A stretch of 64,000 nt of DNA from Propionispira raffinosivorans DSM 20765 (GTDB lineage Bacteria > Bacillota > Negativicutes > Selenomonadales > Selenomonadaceae): the NCBI RefSeq assembly GCF_000381065.1, contig NZ_KB905850.1, positions 1 to 64,000 on the forward strand, read 5' to 3'. Below, in pieces: positions 25,317 to 33,427 of this stretch. Position numbers and translations under genes: made by a program. The notes under the pieces were generated by a model that was not told where the DNA came from, ran no database searches, and saw only the letters and a list, made by a program, of their open reading frames with translations. How positions within the stretch are numbered: position 1 is the first letter of the stretch; each line of letters starts with the position of its first letter.

Positions 25317-26309
25317 TTATTTGCTAATTTCATCAATTGCTTTGATTTCTGCGGGTGAGAACGTTGTATAATCGACAATTTTGCAATTTTCGATAATTTG
25401 CTCTGGTTTGGATGCTCCAATCAGAACACTGGTCACAACATCATCTTTCAATACCCAGCTAAGTGCCATTTGTGCCAACGTTTGACCACGCTCCCCAGCA
25501 ATTTCGTTAAGGGCGGCAATCTGCGCCAGTTTTTCCGCGGTCAATTGATCCGCTTGTAAAAATTGACCGCTTGTTTTAATTCGGCTATCCGCTGGAATAC
25601 CATGCAGGTATTTGTCGCTTAACAGTCCTTGTGCTAACGGACTAAAGGCAATAATACCGCAGCCATTTTCTACTGCAACTTCCTTTAAACCATTGGATTC
25701 AATATGGCGATCAAAAATAGAATAGCGACTTTGATTGATGACAAACGGACATTTTAGTTCCTTTAATATTTTCATAGCTTGTCTCGTATGTTCCCCATCA
25801 TAGTTCGATATTCCCGCATATAATGCTTTCCCGCTTTTTACAGCTGTATCCAACGCCATCATACTTTCTTCTAGCGGCGTATCAGGGTCCATACGATGAT
25901 GATAAAAAATATCAACATAATCAAGCTGAAGTCTCTTTAAACTCTGATCTAAACTAGCGAGTAAATATTTGCGGCTGCCCCAATCACCATAAGGACCATC
26001 CCACATGGTATAACCAGCTTTTGTACTGATAATGAGCTCATCGCGATATGCTCCCATTTCTTGCTGCATGATTCGACCAAAATTGCTTTCAGCACTGCCC
26101 GGCTGCGGTCCATAATTATTTGCTAAATCAAAATGTGTGATACCTTGATCAAAAGCAGTAAAACACATTTTTTTCATATTGTCATAATCTGCACTTGTGC
26201 CAAAATTATGCCAAAGTCCCAGCGAAACCTGTGGCAATTTCAAACCACTTTTCCCACTGCGACTATATCTCATATGTTCATACCGTTCTTTATTTGCCTT
26301 ATAGGTCAT
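25317..26309 (-). CDS. Aldo/keto reductase, YghZ/Gpr type
   Basis: A 330-residue NADPH-dependent aldo/keto reductase resembling L-glyceraldehyde 3-phosphate reductase (YghZ). The tetrad is visible as Asp in THFDLANNYGPQPGSAE, Tyr in NNYG, Lys in ISTKAGYTMWDGPYG and His in IFYHHRMDPDTP. FSPLAQGLLSDKYL and VLIGASKPEQI are the C-terminal cofactor motifs. Length is normal for this group. GGAGGG precedes the ATG by six bases. It probably detoxifies short aldehydes such as methylglyoxal; the substrate is inferred from family only. Monocistronic. Confidence 0.9.
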   Translation of the reverse strand: MTYKANKERYEHMRYSRSGKSGLKLPQVSLGLWHNFGTSADYDNMKKMCFTAFDQGITHFDLANNYGPQPGSAESNFGRIMQQEMGAYRDELIISTKAGYTMWDGPYGDWGSRKYLLASLDQSLKRLQLDYVDIFYHHRMDPDTPLEESMMALDTAVKSGKALYAGISNYDGEHTRQAMKILKELKCPFVINQSRYSIFDRHIESNGLKEVAVENGCGIIAFSPLAQGLLSDKYLHGIPADSRIKTSGQFLQADQLTAEKLAQIAALNEIAGERGQTLAQMALSWVLKDDVVTSVLIGASKPEQIIENCKIVDYTTFSPAEIKAIDEISK

Positions 26310-26646
26310 TGAAATCCCTCCAAATTTTTTAATAAAATCTCTCTATATAAATTACATCCAGCTTTAGAATATTATTTTTTAATTTCGTGAAAACTATTCC
26401 AAGACCTTTAAATAAAAAAAATATCGTACAAAATATCTCAAATTTCATCCTATAAAAAGCATGATTGATACGATCAACGAAACATTTCATGCTTTTCATT
26501 GAATTTAAATCCATTATATTATCATAATATATCCATAACTTTATCAACAAAATAATAAACTTAATAAAAATACTTGTTTTACTATACTCAAAATGTTATC
26601 ATATTAACAGAATATTATTACTTTTTAGGAAGAAGGGTGTTTTACT

Positions 26647-28158
26647 ATGCAAGAAGTTAAAAAATTGCAGTATTACGTAAATGGAGAGTTCAAAACCTCC
26701 AAAACCGAAATCTATTCGGATGCCTTTGATCCAAGCACTGGAGAAATCATCGCAAAAGTACCACGTTGTACTCCAGATGAAGTAACAGAAGCAATTGCCG
26801 CAGCTAAAGCTGCCTTTTCCGGCTGGTCATCGACACCAGTCATTAAAAGAGTTCAGATCTTACATAAATTTCGAGAACTCTTAGTAGAAAATATGAATGA
26901 GTTAACTCATTTAGTCGCTTTAGAAAACGGTAAAGCCTGGGGCGAAGCCGAAGGTGATGTTCTTAAAGCAAAAGAAGGAACGGAACAGGCTCTTGCTGCA
27001 CCGTCCTTAATGATGGGTGAAAGTTTACTTGATGCTTCTAAAGGATATGATACCGTATCGTATCGTGAACCCTTAGGTGTCTTTGCCGGAATTATTCCAT
27101 TTAACTTTCCAGCAATGATTCCAATGGGCTGGATGACACCAATTTGCATTGCCTGTGGTAATACAATTGTCTTGAAAGCCGCAACCTTTACACCTCAAAC
27201 CTGTTTCCGTATCGTTGAATTGTATAAAGAGGCTGGTCTTCCCGATGGTGTTATTAATATTGTTACCTGTTCACGTCATGAAGCCGAAATTCTACTGACA
27301 CATCCTGACGTAAAAGGAATTACCTTTGTTGGTTCTACTGAAGTTGGGAAACATATCTATTCCACAGCTGCCGCTTCAGGTAAAAGAGTCCAAGCTTTAT
27401 GTGAAGCCAAAAACCACGCCCTTGTATTAGCCGATGCCCCAATTGACCGGACAGCCGCTGGCATCGTCAATGCTGCCTTCGGCTGTGCTGGAGAACGCTG
27501 CATGGCCTTACCAGTGATTGTAGCACAAGACAGTATTGCCGATGAATTAACACAAGCGATTATAAAACAAGCAAAAGCTTTAATCGTCGGTGCTGCCTAT
27601 AATAAAAAGACACAGTTGGGACCGGTCATTAATGAAGCACATAAAAAATCCGTCTTGGACTGGATTCAACAGGGTATTGATGAAGGTGCCAAACTAGTTC
27701 TCGATGGTCGCAATATAACAGTAAAAGGTTATGAGCATGGTTTTTATGTGGGACCTACGATTTTCGATCAGGTAAAACCTGACATGACCATCGGCGATAG
27801 AGAAGTATTCGGTCCTGTTCTTTGTATAAAACGAGTAAAAACTTTTGAAGAAGGCCTATCTGTGATGAATGCAAATCCATTTGCCAACGGATCGGTTATA
27901 TTTACACAAAATGGTCACTATGCCAGAGAATTCGTTCGCCATACAGACGGCGGTATGGTTGGCGTAAATGTTGGCATTCCTGTTCCAGTAGGTGTTTTCG
28001 CTTTTAACGGACACAAGCAATCCTTTTTTGGTGATCTGCACTGCCTCGGTAAAGATGGCTACAGATTCTATACCGAAGGAAAAGTTGTCACTACGCATTG
28101 GTTTGATGAAGATGAAAAAAAGTCAAAAACAGTCAGTACCTGGGATGGTACAATTTAA
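26647..28158 (+). CDS. mmsA: CoA-acylating methylmalonate-semialdehyde dehydrogenase
   Basis: A 503-residue aldehyde dehydrogenase of the MmsA/IolA group, which converts (methyl)malonate semialdehyde to propionyl- or acetyl-CoA with NAD and CoA. The nucleophile is the cysteine of GCAGERCMALPV, and the C-terminus (FFGDLHCLGKDGYRFYTEGK) is the group's own signature. PFNFPAMIPMGWMTPICIACGN is the cofactor region. It normally serves valine or inositol breakdown, but no such genes are next to it, so malonate semialdehyde or a related aldehyde could be the substrate. AGGAAG-type ribosome site precedes the ATG. A hairpin follows. Confidence 0.9.
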   Translation: MQEVKKLQYYVNGEFKTSKTEIYSDAFDPSTGEIIAKVPRCTPDEVTEAIAAAKAAFSGWSSTPVIKRVQILHKFRELLVENMNELTHLVALENGKAWGEAEGDVLKAKEGTEQALAAPSLMMGESLLDASKGYDTVSYREPLGVFAGIIPFNFPAMIPMGWMTPICIACGNTIVLKAATFTPQTCFRIVELYKEAGLPDGVINIVTCSRHEAEILLTHPDVKGITFVGSTEVGKHIYSTAAASGKRVQALCEAKNHALVLADAPIDRTAAGIVNAAFGCAGERCMALPVIVAQDSIADELTQAIIKQAKALIVGAAYNKKTQLGPVINEAHKKSVLDWIQQGIDEGAKLVLDGRNITVKGYEHGFYVGPTIFDQVKPDMTIGDREVFGPVLCIKRVKTFEEGLSVMNANPFANGSVIFTQNGHYAREFVRHTDGGMVGVNVGIPVPVGVFAFNGHKQSFFGDLHCLGKDGYRFYTEGKVVTTHWFDEDEKKSKTVSTWDGTI

Positions 28159-28173
28159 AAAACATTGTTACAA

Positions 28174-28206
28174 CAAACTGGTATTGCATTATGCAATACC
28201 AGTTTG
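28174..28206 (+). terminator. Hairpin after mmsA
   Basis: CAAACTGGTATTGC pairs perfectly with GCAATACCAGTTTG over a 5-base loop. The following T-run is short, so termination may be partial. Confidence 0.7.
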
Positions 28207-28225
28207 TATTTGATTAGGATTTATG

Positions 28226-28254
28226 TTGACAAAAAAAAATGATAATGCTACAAT
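28226..28254 (+). promoter_or_regulatory. Sigma-A promoter of the amino-acid ABC operon
   Basis: TTGACA at 28226-28231 and TACAAT at 28249-28254 are separated by 17 bases. The transcript would start near 28261, about 95 bases before the binding-protein start. Confidence 0.8.
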
Positions 28255-28260
28255 ACTTCC

Positions 28261-28355
28261 ATTGAGGTCTCGTACCAATGAACAATGAAGTTCACAGATA
28301 TTATTATCTGTGGACTTTTTTTGTTACATTTTTTAAATTCAGAGGAGGATTTTTT
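28261..28355 (+). promoter_or_regulatory. Leader with intrinsic terminator before the amino-acid ABC operon
   Basis: The leader has a small hairpin at 28262-28280 (CATTgaGGT with ACCAATG) and then a terminator-like stem at 28288-28317 (AAGTTCACAGATA with TATCTGTGGACTT) followed by seven T. This is the layout of a transcription attenuator. The frame through it, in phase with the gene, is rich in Tyr, Trp and Phe codons (MNNEVHRYYYLWTFFVTFFK) but has no good ribosome site. No known riboswitch class was recognised. Confidence 0.55.
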
Positions 28356-29156
28356 ATGAAAAACACGCGTATTTTAGCTCTCGTATCAACTTGTATGATG
28401 ATTTTAGCTCTATTGGTTAGCGGCTGTGGATCAAGTCCAGCAGCTGAAAAAAGCAGTTCTAGTTCAGCTTCCAATGCCGCCGATAAAGAATTCATTATCG
28501 CTTGTGATGCGAAATATGCTCCTTTTTCCATGGAAATTGATGGAAAATACAAAGGTATCGATGTTGAACTCTTAGATGCCATTGCCAAAGTAGAAGGTTT
28601 TAAATACCAATTAAAGCCAATGGATTTTAGTGGTATTATCCCCGGCATCGTTTCTGGACAATTAGATGGTGCTATTGCCGGCATGAATATCACCGAAGAA
28701 CGTGCTAAAAGCGTAGATTTCTCAGATGGATATATCAGTTCCGGTTCAGCTATTGTTGTAAGTAAAACAAACACAACGATCAAAACCATTGAAGACATCC
28801 AAGGAAAAACAGTTGCCGTAAAAAAAGGAACAACTGGTTCAACCTTTGCCGAAGACAATAAAGATAAATATAAATTAAACGTTACATATTATGATGATTC
28901 CCCAAGCATGATGATGGCCGTAGCAAATGGTGCTGCTGATTTTCTTATTGAAGATTACCCTGTTATTAGCTATCAGATTAAAATTGGTGAACAAGACAAA
29001 CTGCGCGTTGCGGTTGATGCGATCAACACGCCTCCACAATATGGTTTTGCTGTAAAAAAAGGCGGCAATGCTGAATTGTTGAAAAAATTTAATGAAGGCT
29101 TAGCAAAAATCAAAGCCGATGGAACATACGATAAAATCGTAAAACAATATTTATAA
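28356..29156 (+). CDS. Polar amino-acid ABC transporter substrate-binding lipoprotein
   Basis: A 266-residue periplasmic or surface solute-binding protein of family 3. The signal peptide ends in the lipobox LLVSGCGS (Cys near residue 24), so it should be lipid-anchored. The mature domain starts after a Ser/Ala linker with FIIACDAKYAPFSMEIDGKY and has the family block GAIAGMNITEERAKSVDFS. The start at 28356 follows GAGGAGG; the longer open frame from 28278 covers the leader. The downstream permease and ATPase complete the importer. The exact amino acid is unknown. Confidence 0.9.
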   Translation: MKNTRILALVSTCMMILALLVSGCGSSPAAEKSSSSSASNAADKEFIIACDAKYAPFSMEIDGKYKGIDVELLDAIAKVEGFKYQLKPMDFSGIIPGIVSGQLDGAIAGMNITEERAKSVDFSDGYISSGSAIVVSKTNTTIKTIEDIQGKTVAVKKGTTGSTFAEDNKDKYKLNVTYYDDSPSMMMAVANGAADFLIEDYPVISYQIKIGEQDKLRVAVDAINTPPQYGFAVKKGGNAELLKKFNEGLAKIKADGTYDKIVKQYL

Positions 29157-29185
29157 TGAAACATTCTCTTTGACTTAGTGAACAA

Positions 29186-29208
29186 TGTGCCCCCTTTTTG
29201 GGGGCACA
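29186..29208 (+). other. GC-rich hairpin between binding protein and permease genes
   Basis: TGTGCCCCC and GGGGGCACA pair perfectly around TTTTT. With no T-run after it, it most likely stabilises the upstream mRNA or lowers expression of the permease relative to the binding protein. Confidence 0.7.
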
Positions 29209-29228
29209 TATAGATAGGAGTACCAAAT

Positions 29229-29897
29229 ATGGCTGCATATTTTAGTTTATTTATCGAGTGTCTGCCAACTCTATTATCCGGTTTAGAAATGACTCTATTC
29301 ATGGCTGTTCTTTCTTTGATTTTCGCCTGTATTATCGGTGTAATACTTGGTATATTCAGTATTAGCAAGATCAAATGGCTAGAAAGAATCGCCACATTTT
29401 ATATCTATGTTGTCCGCGGTATTCCACTTATGGTGTTGGGTTTTTTCATTTTTTTTGGTATCGGCGGCGGACTGAATTTACAATTTTCCGCATTAACAGC
29501 AGCGGTGATCTCTTTAACAATTAATGCCAGTGCTTATATGGCTGAAATTTTCCGCGGCGGTATCCAGGCAGTTGATATTGGGCAGGTAGAAGCCGCTCGC
29601 AGCTTGGGATTAAGCTATATCCAGGCTATGATGCGTGTCGTTTTGCCACAAGCGATCAAAATCATGATTCCTGCTATTTTAAACCAATTTATTACAACAA
29701 TTAAAGATACCTCGATTCTCTCAGCAATCAGTGTTCGTGAACTGGTTATGAATGGTGAAATCATTGTGGCAAGAAATTTTAAACCATTTGAAGTGTATTC
29801 TTATCTGGCAATTATGTATTTAATTGTAATTACAATCTTGTCATTGATTACAAGAAGGATCGAAAGGAATATGAGTTATGATTCTAGAGGCAAATAA
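29229..29897 (+). CDS. Polar amino-acid ABC transporter permease
   Basis: A 222-residue permease of the His/Glu/Gln/Arg type with about five membrane segments. The ATPase-contact EAA loop is [31 protein letters not shown], quoted here as two adjoining parts of the motif [25 protein letters not shown] is the conserved mid-protein block. TAGGAG precedes the ATG. Its end overlaps the ATPase gene by 20 bases, indicating translational coupling. It would work as a homodimer in the membrane. Confidence 0.92.
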   Translation: MAAYFSLFIECLPTLLSGLEMTLFMAVLSLIFACIIGVILGIFSISKIKWLERIATFYIYVVRGIPLMVLGFFIFFGIGGGLNLQFSALTAAVISLTINASAYMAEIFRGGIQAVDIGQVEAARSLGLSYIQAMMRVVLPQAIKIMIPAILNQFITTIKDTSILSAISVRELVMNGEIIVARNFKPFEVYSYLAIMYLIVITILSLITRRIERNMSYDSRGK

Positions 29898-30621
29898 CAT
29901 CAAAAAGTTCTTTGGCAAAAATGAAGTTTTAAAAGATATTTCTTTTAATGTAAAAGAAGGCGAAGTAATTTGTATTATCGGACCATCGGGATCAGGGAAA
30001 AGCACATTATTACGTTGTTTAAATCGTCTGGAAGAAATACAAGCCGGAACAATTCAAATCCTCGGGGAAGAAATTACCACCATGAAAAACATCAATAACC
30101 TGCGAAAAGAAATCGGCATGGTTTTTCAGCTTTTTAATTTGTTTCCAAATTTTACTGTGCTGGATAATATAACCATGGCGCCAATTTTATTGAATAAAAT
30201 GAGTAAGAAAGAGGCTGAAACAAAAGCTCTGGCGCTCCTTGAGCAAGTCGGGTTAACTGATTTTAAAGATGTATATCCATCTACCTTATCTGGCGGCCAA
30301 AAACAGCGTGTCGCCATTGCCAGAGCTTTGGAAATGGGTCCTAGAATCATGCTGTTTGATGAGCCAACGAGTGCACTTGACCCAGAAATGGTCGGCGAAG
30401 TATTGAAAGTTATGAAAGATTTGGCCCAGGCTGGCATGACCATGGTCGTTGTAACTCATGAAATGGGTTTTGCTCGTGAAGTCGCTGATCGAGTCATTTT
30501 CATGGATGGTGGATATATTGTCGAAGAAAACACCCCCAAAGAGCTGTTTAGCAATCCACAAAGTAAACGCTGCCAAACCTTTTTATCCAGCGTCTTACAT
30601 CCAGCTGGTCTGGAAGGATAA
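29878..30621 (+). CDS. Polar amino-acid ABC transporter ATP-binding protein
   Basis: A 247-residue ATPase of the GlnQ/HisP group. Walker A is GPSGSGKST, the Q-loop [17 protein letters not shown], the signature [15 protein letters not shown], Walker [15 protein letters not shown] and the switch histidine in [16 protein letters not shown]. The lack of a C-terminal regulatory extension fits this group. The start overlaps the permease gene. It energises amino-acid import by the preceding two proteins. Confidence 0.93.
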   Translation: MILEANNIKKFFGKNEVLKDISFNVKEGEVICIIGPSGSGKSTLLRCLNRLEEIQAGTIQILGEEITTMKNINNLRKEIGMVFQLFNLFPNFTVLDNITMAPILLNKMSKKEAETKALALLEQVGLTDFKDVYPSTLSGGQKQRVAIARALEMGPRIMLFDEPTSALDPEMVGEVLKVMKDLAQAGMTMVVVTHEMGFAREVADRVIFMDGGYIVEENTPKELFSNPQSKRCQTFLSSVLHPAGLEG

Positions 30622-30687
30622 GATCTTAGTAAAAATTTACAAATTTTTATTATATCACAAGTTTTACAGTTAATGCAAGTATAAAAT

Positions 30688-30716
30688 TTGACAAAATAGA
30701 AAAAATATTATATACT
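30688..30716 (+). promoter_or_regulatory. Strong sigma-A promoter of a probable small RNA
   Basis: TTGACA at 30688-30693 and TATACT at 30711-30716, spaced by exactly 17 bases. No coding region follows for about 350 bases. Confidence 0.8.
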
Positions 30717-30722
30717 AGATTG

Positions 30723-30850
30723 TAGACAGAGTGATCTACACCATAGTATCTAAATCATATATTCGTGAACCGCTTTGGGCATACAACGATTACGTGTAAG
30801 AGACTTCATACTCATTATCACATATCCGTATTCACCAACGCGGTTTTTTG
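30723..30850 (+). ncRNA. Probable structured small RNA of about 130 nt
   Basis: Downstream of a consensus promoter and with no open frame. Residues 30768-30778 (AACCGCTTTGG) pair with 30835-30845 (CCAACGCGGTT), ten of eleven, and six T follow at 30844-30849, so the RNA would end there. Inside the rod GTG-GAG pairs with CTC-CAC around 30795-30823. Near the 5' end GTAGA/TCTAC forms a small hairpin, and TAGACA can alternatively pair with TGTCTA at 30852-30857. The rod with internal loops recalls 6S RNA, but I could not match it to a known family. Confidence 0.55.
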
Positions 30851-30894
30851 TTGTCTAAAAAGCAAAGAACCCTGACAACGCTCAAATATATGGC

Positions 30895-31067
30895 AATAGG
30901 CAAAAAAGTATAATTACAATTCGCCTATTGTTAAATGCAAAAAAGTATTCAAAATATTCAGAATTAATCAACTTTTGCTGCTTTTCACATTTTAATCAAT
31001 GGAATAATTTTACACACTATTGCTTCAGAAAAAACTGAATCGATTCAAAAAATAGGCGGTGCAAACT
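30895..31067. other. Intergenic stretch after the small RNA
   Basis: It holds an 8-base inverted repeat (CAATAGGC at 30894-30901 with GCCTATTG at 30922-30929) and otherwise AT-rich sequence. The promoter of the coiled-coil gene is probably here but was not identified. Confidence 0.35.
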
Positions 31068-31355
31068 ATGGAAAAACGAAATGAGTATTTAAAAAAACTT
31101 GAAGAAAAGCTTGCTGACTACGATTTGAAAATAGCGGAAATCAAATTCAAGGTTGCGGAAGTTCAGGATGACATGAAAACAGAATATTTATCACAAATAG
31201 AAAACTTGGAAGAAAAACGCGATGAATTAATCGTAAATTACGGTCAGCTCAAACAATCAACCGGAAATGCTTGGACAGATATAAAAACCGGAACTGAAAA
31301 AGCTTGGCTGAGCCTTGAAAAGGCTATCGAAAAAGCGAAAACTCGGTTTAAGTAA
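31068..31355 (+). CDS. Small coiled-coil protein (stress-response type)
   Basis: A 95-residue soluble protein that is almost entirely helical with heptad spacing (KKLEEKLADYDLKIAEIKFK then VAEVQDDM, IENLEEKRDEL), ending in an amphipathic helix (TEKAWLSLEKAIEKAKTRF). It resembles the small coiled-coil proteins annotated as sll1863-type stress-response proteins; that match is from memory. I chose the ATG at 31068 because AGGCGG lies eight bases upstream; a GTG at 31059 would add three residues. It stands alone. Confidence 0.65.
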   Translation: MEKRNEYLKKLEEKLADYDLKIAEIKFKVAEVQDDMKTEYLSQIENLEEKRDELIVNYGQLKQSTGNAWTDIKTGTEKAWLSLEKAIEKAKTRFK

Positions 31356-31471
31356 GCTTTAAGTAAGCTAAAATTATATCTGCCACGAAAAGGATGGTGG
31401 TATAGATGATGTAAAGTTCTTTATAACCAAAAACCAATAAAATATAAAATATATTATCGAGGAGATTTTTT

Positions 31472-32077
31472 ATGAAAAAACATATGATTACTTTATTAGG
31501 TGCCTTATTCGCGTTATTTTTGATGCTTCCAGCAGGTTTTGCTCAAGCGAAAACCCCAGAAATAAATGATTACCAGTGGGCTTTCTCTTCCGACCAAACC
31601 AATTATTATTTTGGCAATAAAAAAATGTCATACGCACTTGACGAACATGGAGATATTGATAAAAGCCGTCTGCTTTTTTCCACTATCATGACCTATGAAC
31701 CACCAAAACCACAGGCGATCATCACTCAGCGTGAAGCTCGCGGCCAAAAATTGTCTGGATATGCTAATTTCCATGGCATTATCGAAGTCAGAGAAATCGA
31801 CTTAGATAAAAAAACCGTTTGGATTCGCAGTCATAATGATGTAGACACAGTTTTTAATATTTTATCATCAGAAAATTCTGATCAACTTTATGATCTTAAA
31901 GTATTGCCAAAAGATCAGCCTGAATATATTTTTGCACAACAAGTCATCGATTATGCAGCAAAACATAAAGATGATTTAAAAGATAACACAAAATCTATGC
32001 AAAAAGAATTAAAAGCTGCTCAAAAAGCTGCCGCTAAAAATAAAGATAGCAATAAAGATAACACTACACAGAAATAA
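31472..32077 (+). CDS. Exported protein of unknown function with Lys/Ala-rich tail
   Basis: A 201-residue protein with a clear signal peptide (MKKHMITLLGALFALFLMLP, cleavage after AQA). The mature part of about 120 residues has many aromatic residues (YQWAFSSDQTNYYFGNKKMSY) and two-strand-like blocks (GIIEVREIDLDKKTVWIRSH), and the last 50 residues are a charged helix rich in Lys, Ala and Asp. I do not recognise the family. GAGGAG precedes the ATG. It ends at a strong bidirectional terminator. Confidence 0.65.
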   Translation: MKKHMITLLGALFALFLMLPAGFAQAKTPEINDYQWAFSSDQTNYYFGNKKMSYALDEHGDIDKSRLLFSTIMTYEPPKPQAIITQREARGQKLSGYANFHGIIEVREIDLDKKTVWIRSHNDVDTVFNILSSENSDQLYDLKVLPKDQPEYIFAQQVIDYAAKHKDDLKDNTKSMQKELKAAQKAAAKNKDSNKDNTTQK

Positions 32078-32096
32078 ACAAAAACTCTAAAACAAC

Positions 32097-32140
32097 AAAA
32101 AAGTTTGAGTCGAAGCAATCGCTTCAGCTCAAACTTTTTT
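32097..32140. terminator. Bidirectional terminator
   Basis: AAAAAAGTTTGAGTCGAAGC pairs with GCTTCAGCTCAAACTTTTTT with one mismatch. It serves both the exported-protein gene and the converging deacetylase gene. Confidence 0.88.
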
Positions 32141-32158
32141 ATTGTAAACTTTTATAAA

Positions 32159-33007
32159 TTACGGGATATAAATCAATTGCGCCAGTGAAGGTTTACCCTC
32201 TTTCAGTAAAAATGCTTTTAGATTTTGCAGAGAATCAAAGATTTGTGTAAATTTAAGCCGAAGCCAAAAATGCATAAAGGTATGCGTTCCTCCACCAAAA
32301 ACCGGAATCCTGTTCAAGGAATATAAGGTTGAACTAGTTGTATCGCGCCCAAGATTAATCGTAAAAGCTGCCCGGTAGCCAGCCGCTTTCGTAAAATCAA
32401 TCACATGCTGATTATAAAAACCACACGGATAGGCCAAATACTGAATTTTCTTTCCCAGCCGCCACTCTAACGCTTGTTTTGATTTTTCCAGTTGATCTTG
32501 CAGTTCAGCATCAGACACTGCCTGTGTCAAAACCAAATGGCTCATCGTATGCCCCTCAAAGTTGATGCCGCCTTGCTCCATCTCATGAATTTCATCCCAT
32601 GTCAAATACCGATCGTATGTATTAACAAAATCAGAAATCAGAAATATGGTTGCACTTAAATGATATTTCTGCAAAATTGGATATGCATTGATATAATTAT
32701 CCTTATAACCATCATCAAATGTAATTAAAATCGATTTTGCCGGAACCTCTTTATTATATTGCAAATAATCGGCGAGTTCATCCGGGGTAATAGACGTATA
32801 CCCCTCTTTCGCCAAATATTTCATCTGTGCTTCAAATTCGCTGCTGCTGAGTGTTAATGAATTATGATCCTGATCATTGATTTGATGATAGTTTAACACT
32901 GGAATGCCTTGAAAATAGTTTAACGAAATGTAAAATGCACCGCAAACTAAAATAAAGAACAATAAAATAATCTCCCATAAAACTTTTTTTGTAGGTAAAA
33001 ACAGAAT
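32159..33007 (-). CDS. Polysaccharide deacetylase (NodB domain), membrane-anchored
   Basis: A membrane-anchored carbohydrate esterase 4 enzyme of about 267-282 residues. NodB motifs are ILITFDDGYKDN (metal aspartate), EGHTMSHLVL (HxxxH) and YLAYPCGFYNQHV. It likely deacetylates a surface or secreted polysaccharide. The start is uncertain. A TTG at 32962 has GGGAG nine bases upstream, but the frame stays open and an ATT at 33007 has AAAAGGGG with seven-base spacing; the longer form adds PTKKVLWEII before the membrane helix, giving the positive charges normally found there. I list the longer form as the interval. Confidence 0.8.
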   Translation of the reverse strand: MLFLPTKKVLWEIILLFFILVCGAFYISLNYFQGIPVLNYHQINDQDHNSLTLSSSEFEAQMKYLAKEGYTSITPDELADYLQYNKEVPAKSILITFDDGYKDNYINAYPILQKYHLSATIFLISDFVNTYDRYLTWDEIHEMEQGGINFEGHTMSHLVLTQAVSDAELQDQLEKSKQALEWRLGKKIQYLAYPCGFYNQHVIDFTKAAGYRAAFTINLGRDTTSSTLYSLNRIPVFGGGTHTFMHFWLRLKFTQIFDSLQNLKAFLLKEGKPSLAQLIYIP

Positions 33008-33427
33008 AACACAGCCCCTTTTGAAAAACTAAACTTCACTAAATGATTGACCAAAATAGCTAGCATCATTCAAACGTGAAATTATATATAGTATACTACA
33101 AATCGCTGAATTTTTGCTGAATCGAGCGAAGAAAGCTTTTTTGTTGTGGATAACTTGGCGAAATATCAAATATCTATGAAGTTATACACAGAAGCACTGT
33201 GTTTATCCTCTGTTTTCTGTGTATAACTTGCATTTATTGAAAAGTTTCAAACCATATAATAAAATCCCTATCTATTTTCACACAAAACTTTACAAAAAAT
33301 GCAACAACCTGTTTACAAACTTACATAAAATGCAGTAAAATTGCAGGAGGGTGTTTTTATTTGTCGAATAAATGTAATTTGTAGCGACTTACAAAACAGC
33401 ACCTTGTAGCATGGAAGGATGGTAAGA
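33008..33427. other. 420-base intergenic region with DnaA boxes
   Basis: No complete gene. Besides the DnaA-box cluster at 33145-33226 it has an unused perfect ribosome site (AGGAGG at 33345-33350) followed by a possible seven-codon leader ORF (TTG at 33361 to TAG at 33384), a Spo0A-box-like TGTCGAA at 33362-33368, and two copies of TTGTAGC near 33379 and 33405. The promoter of the following operon should lie here. Confidence 0.5.
33145..33226. promoter_or_regulatory. Cluster of DnaA boxes
   Basis: Three perfect TTATnCACA boxes occur within 82 bases: TGTGGATAA at 33145-33153 (minus strand), TTATACACA at 33182-33190 (plus) and TGTGTATAA at 33218-33226 (minus). A fourth, TTATCCTCT at 33203-33211, matches seven of nine. 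The flanks are AT-rich. No dnaA or dnaN gene is near, so this may be a DnaA-titration or reactivation site, or a DnaA-controlled promoter, rather than oriC. Confidence 0.65.

Noticed and set aside
28261-28355. T-box leader before the amino-acid importer
   Set aside because: The AGGGTGGNACCGCG box is absent, and the leader is too short.
33145-33226. Calling the DnaA-box cluster oriC
   Set aside because: Neither dnaA, dnaN, rpmH nor gidA lies nearby, and strand skew could not be computed, so only a DnaA-binding region is claimed.
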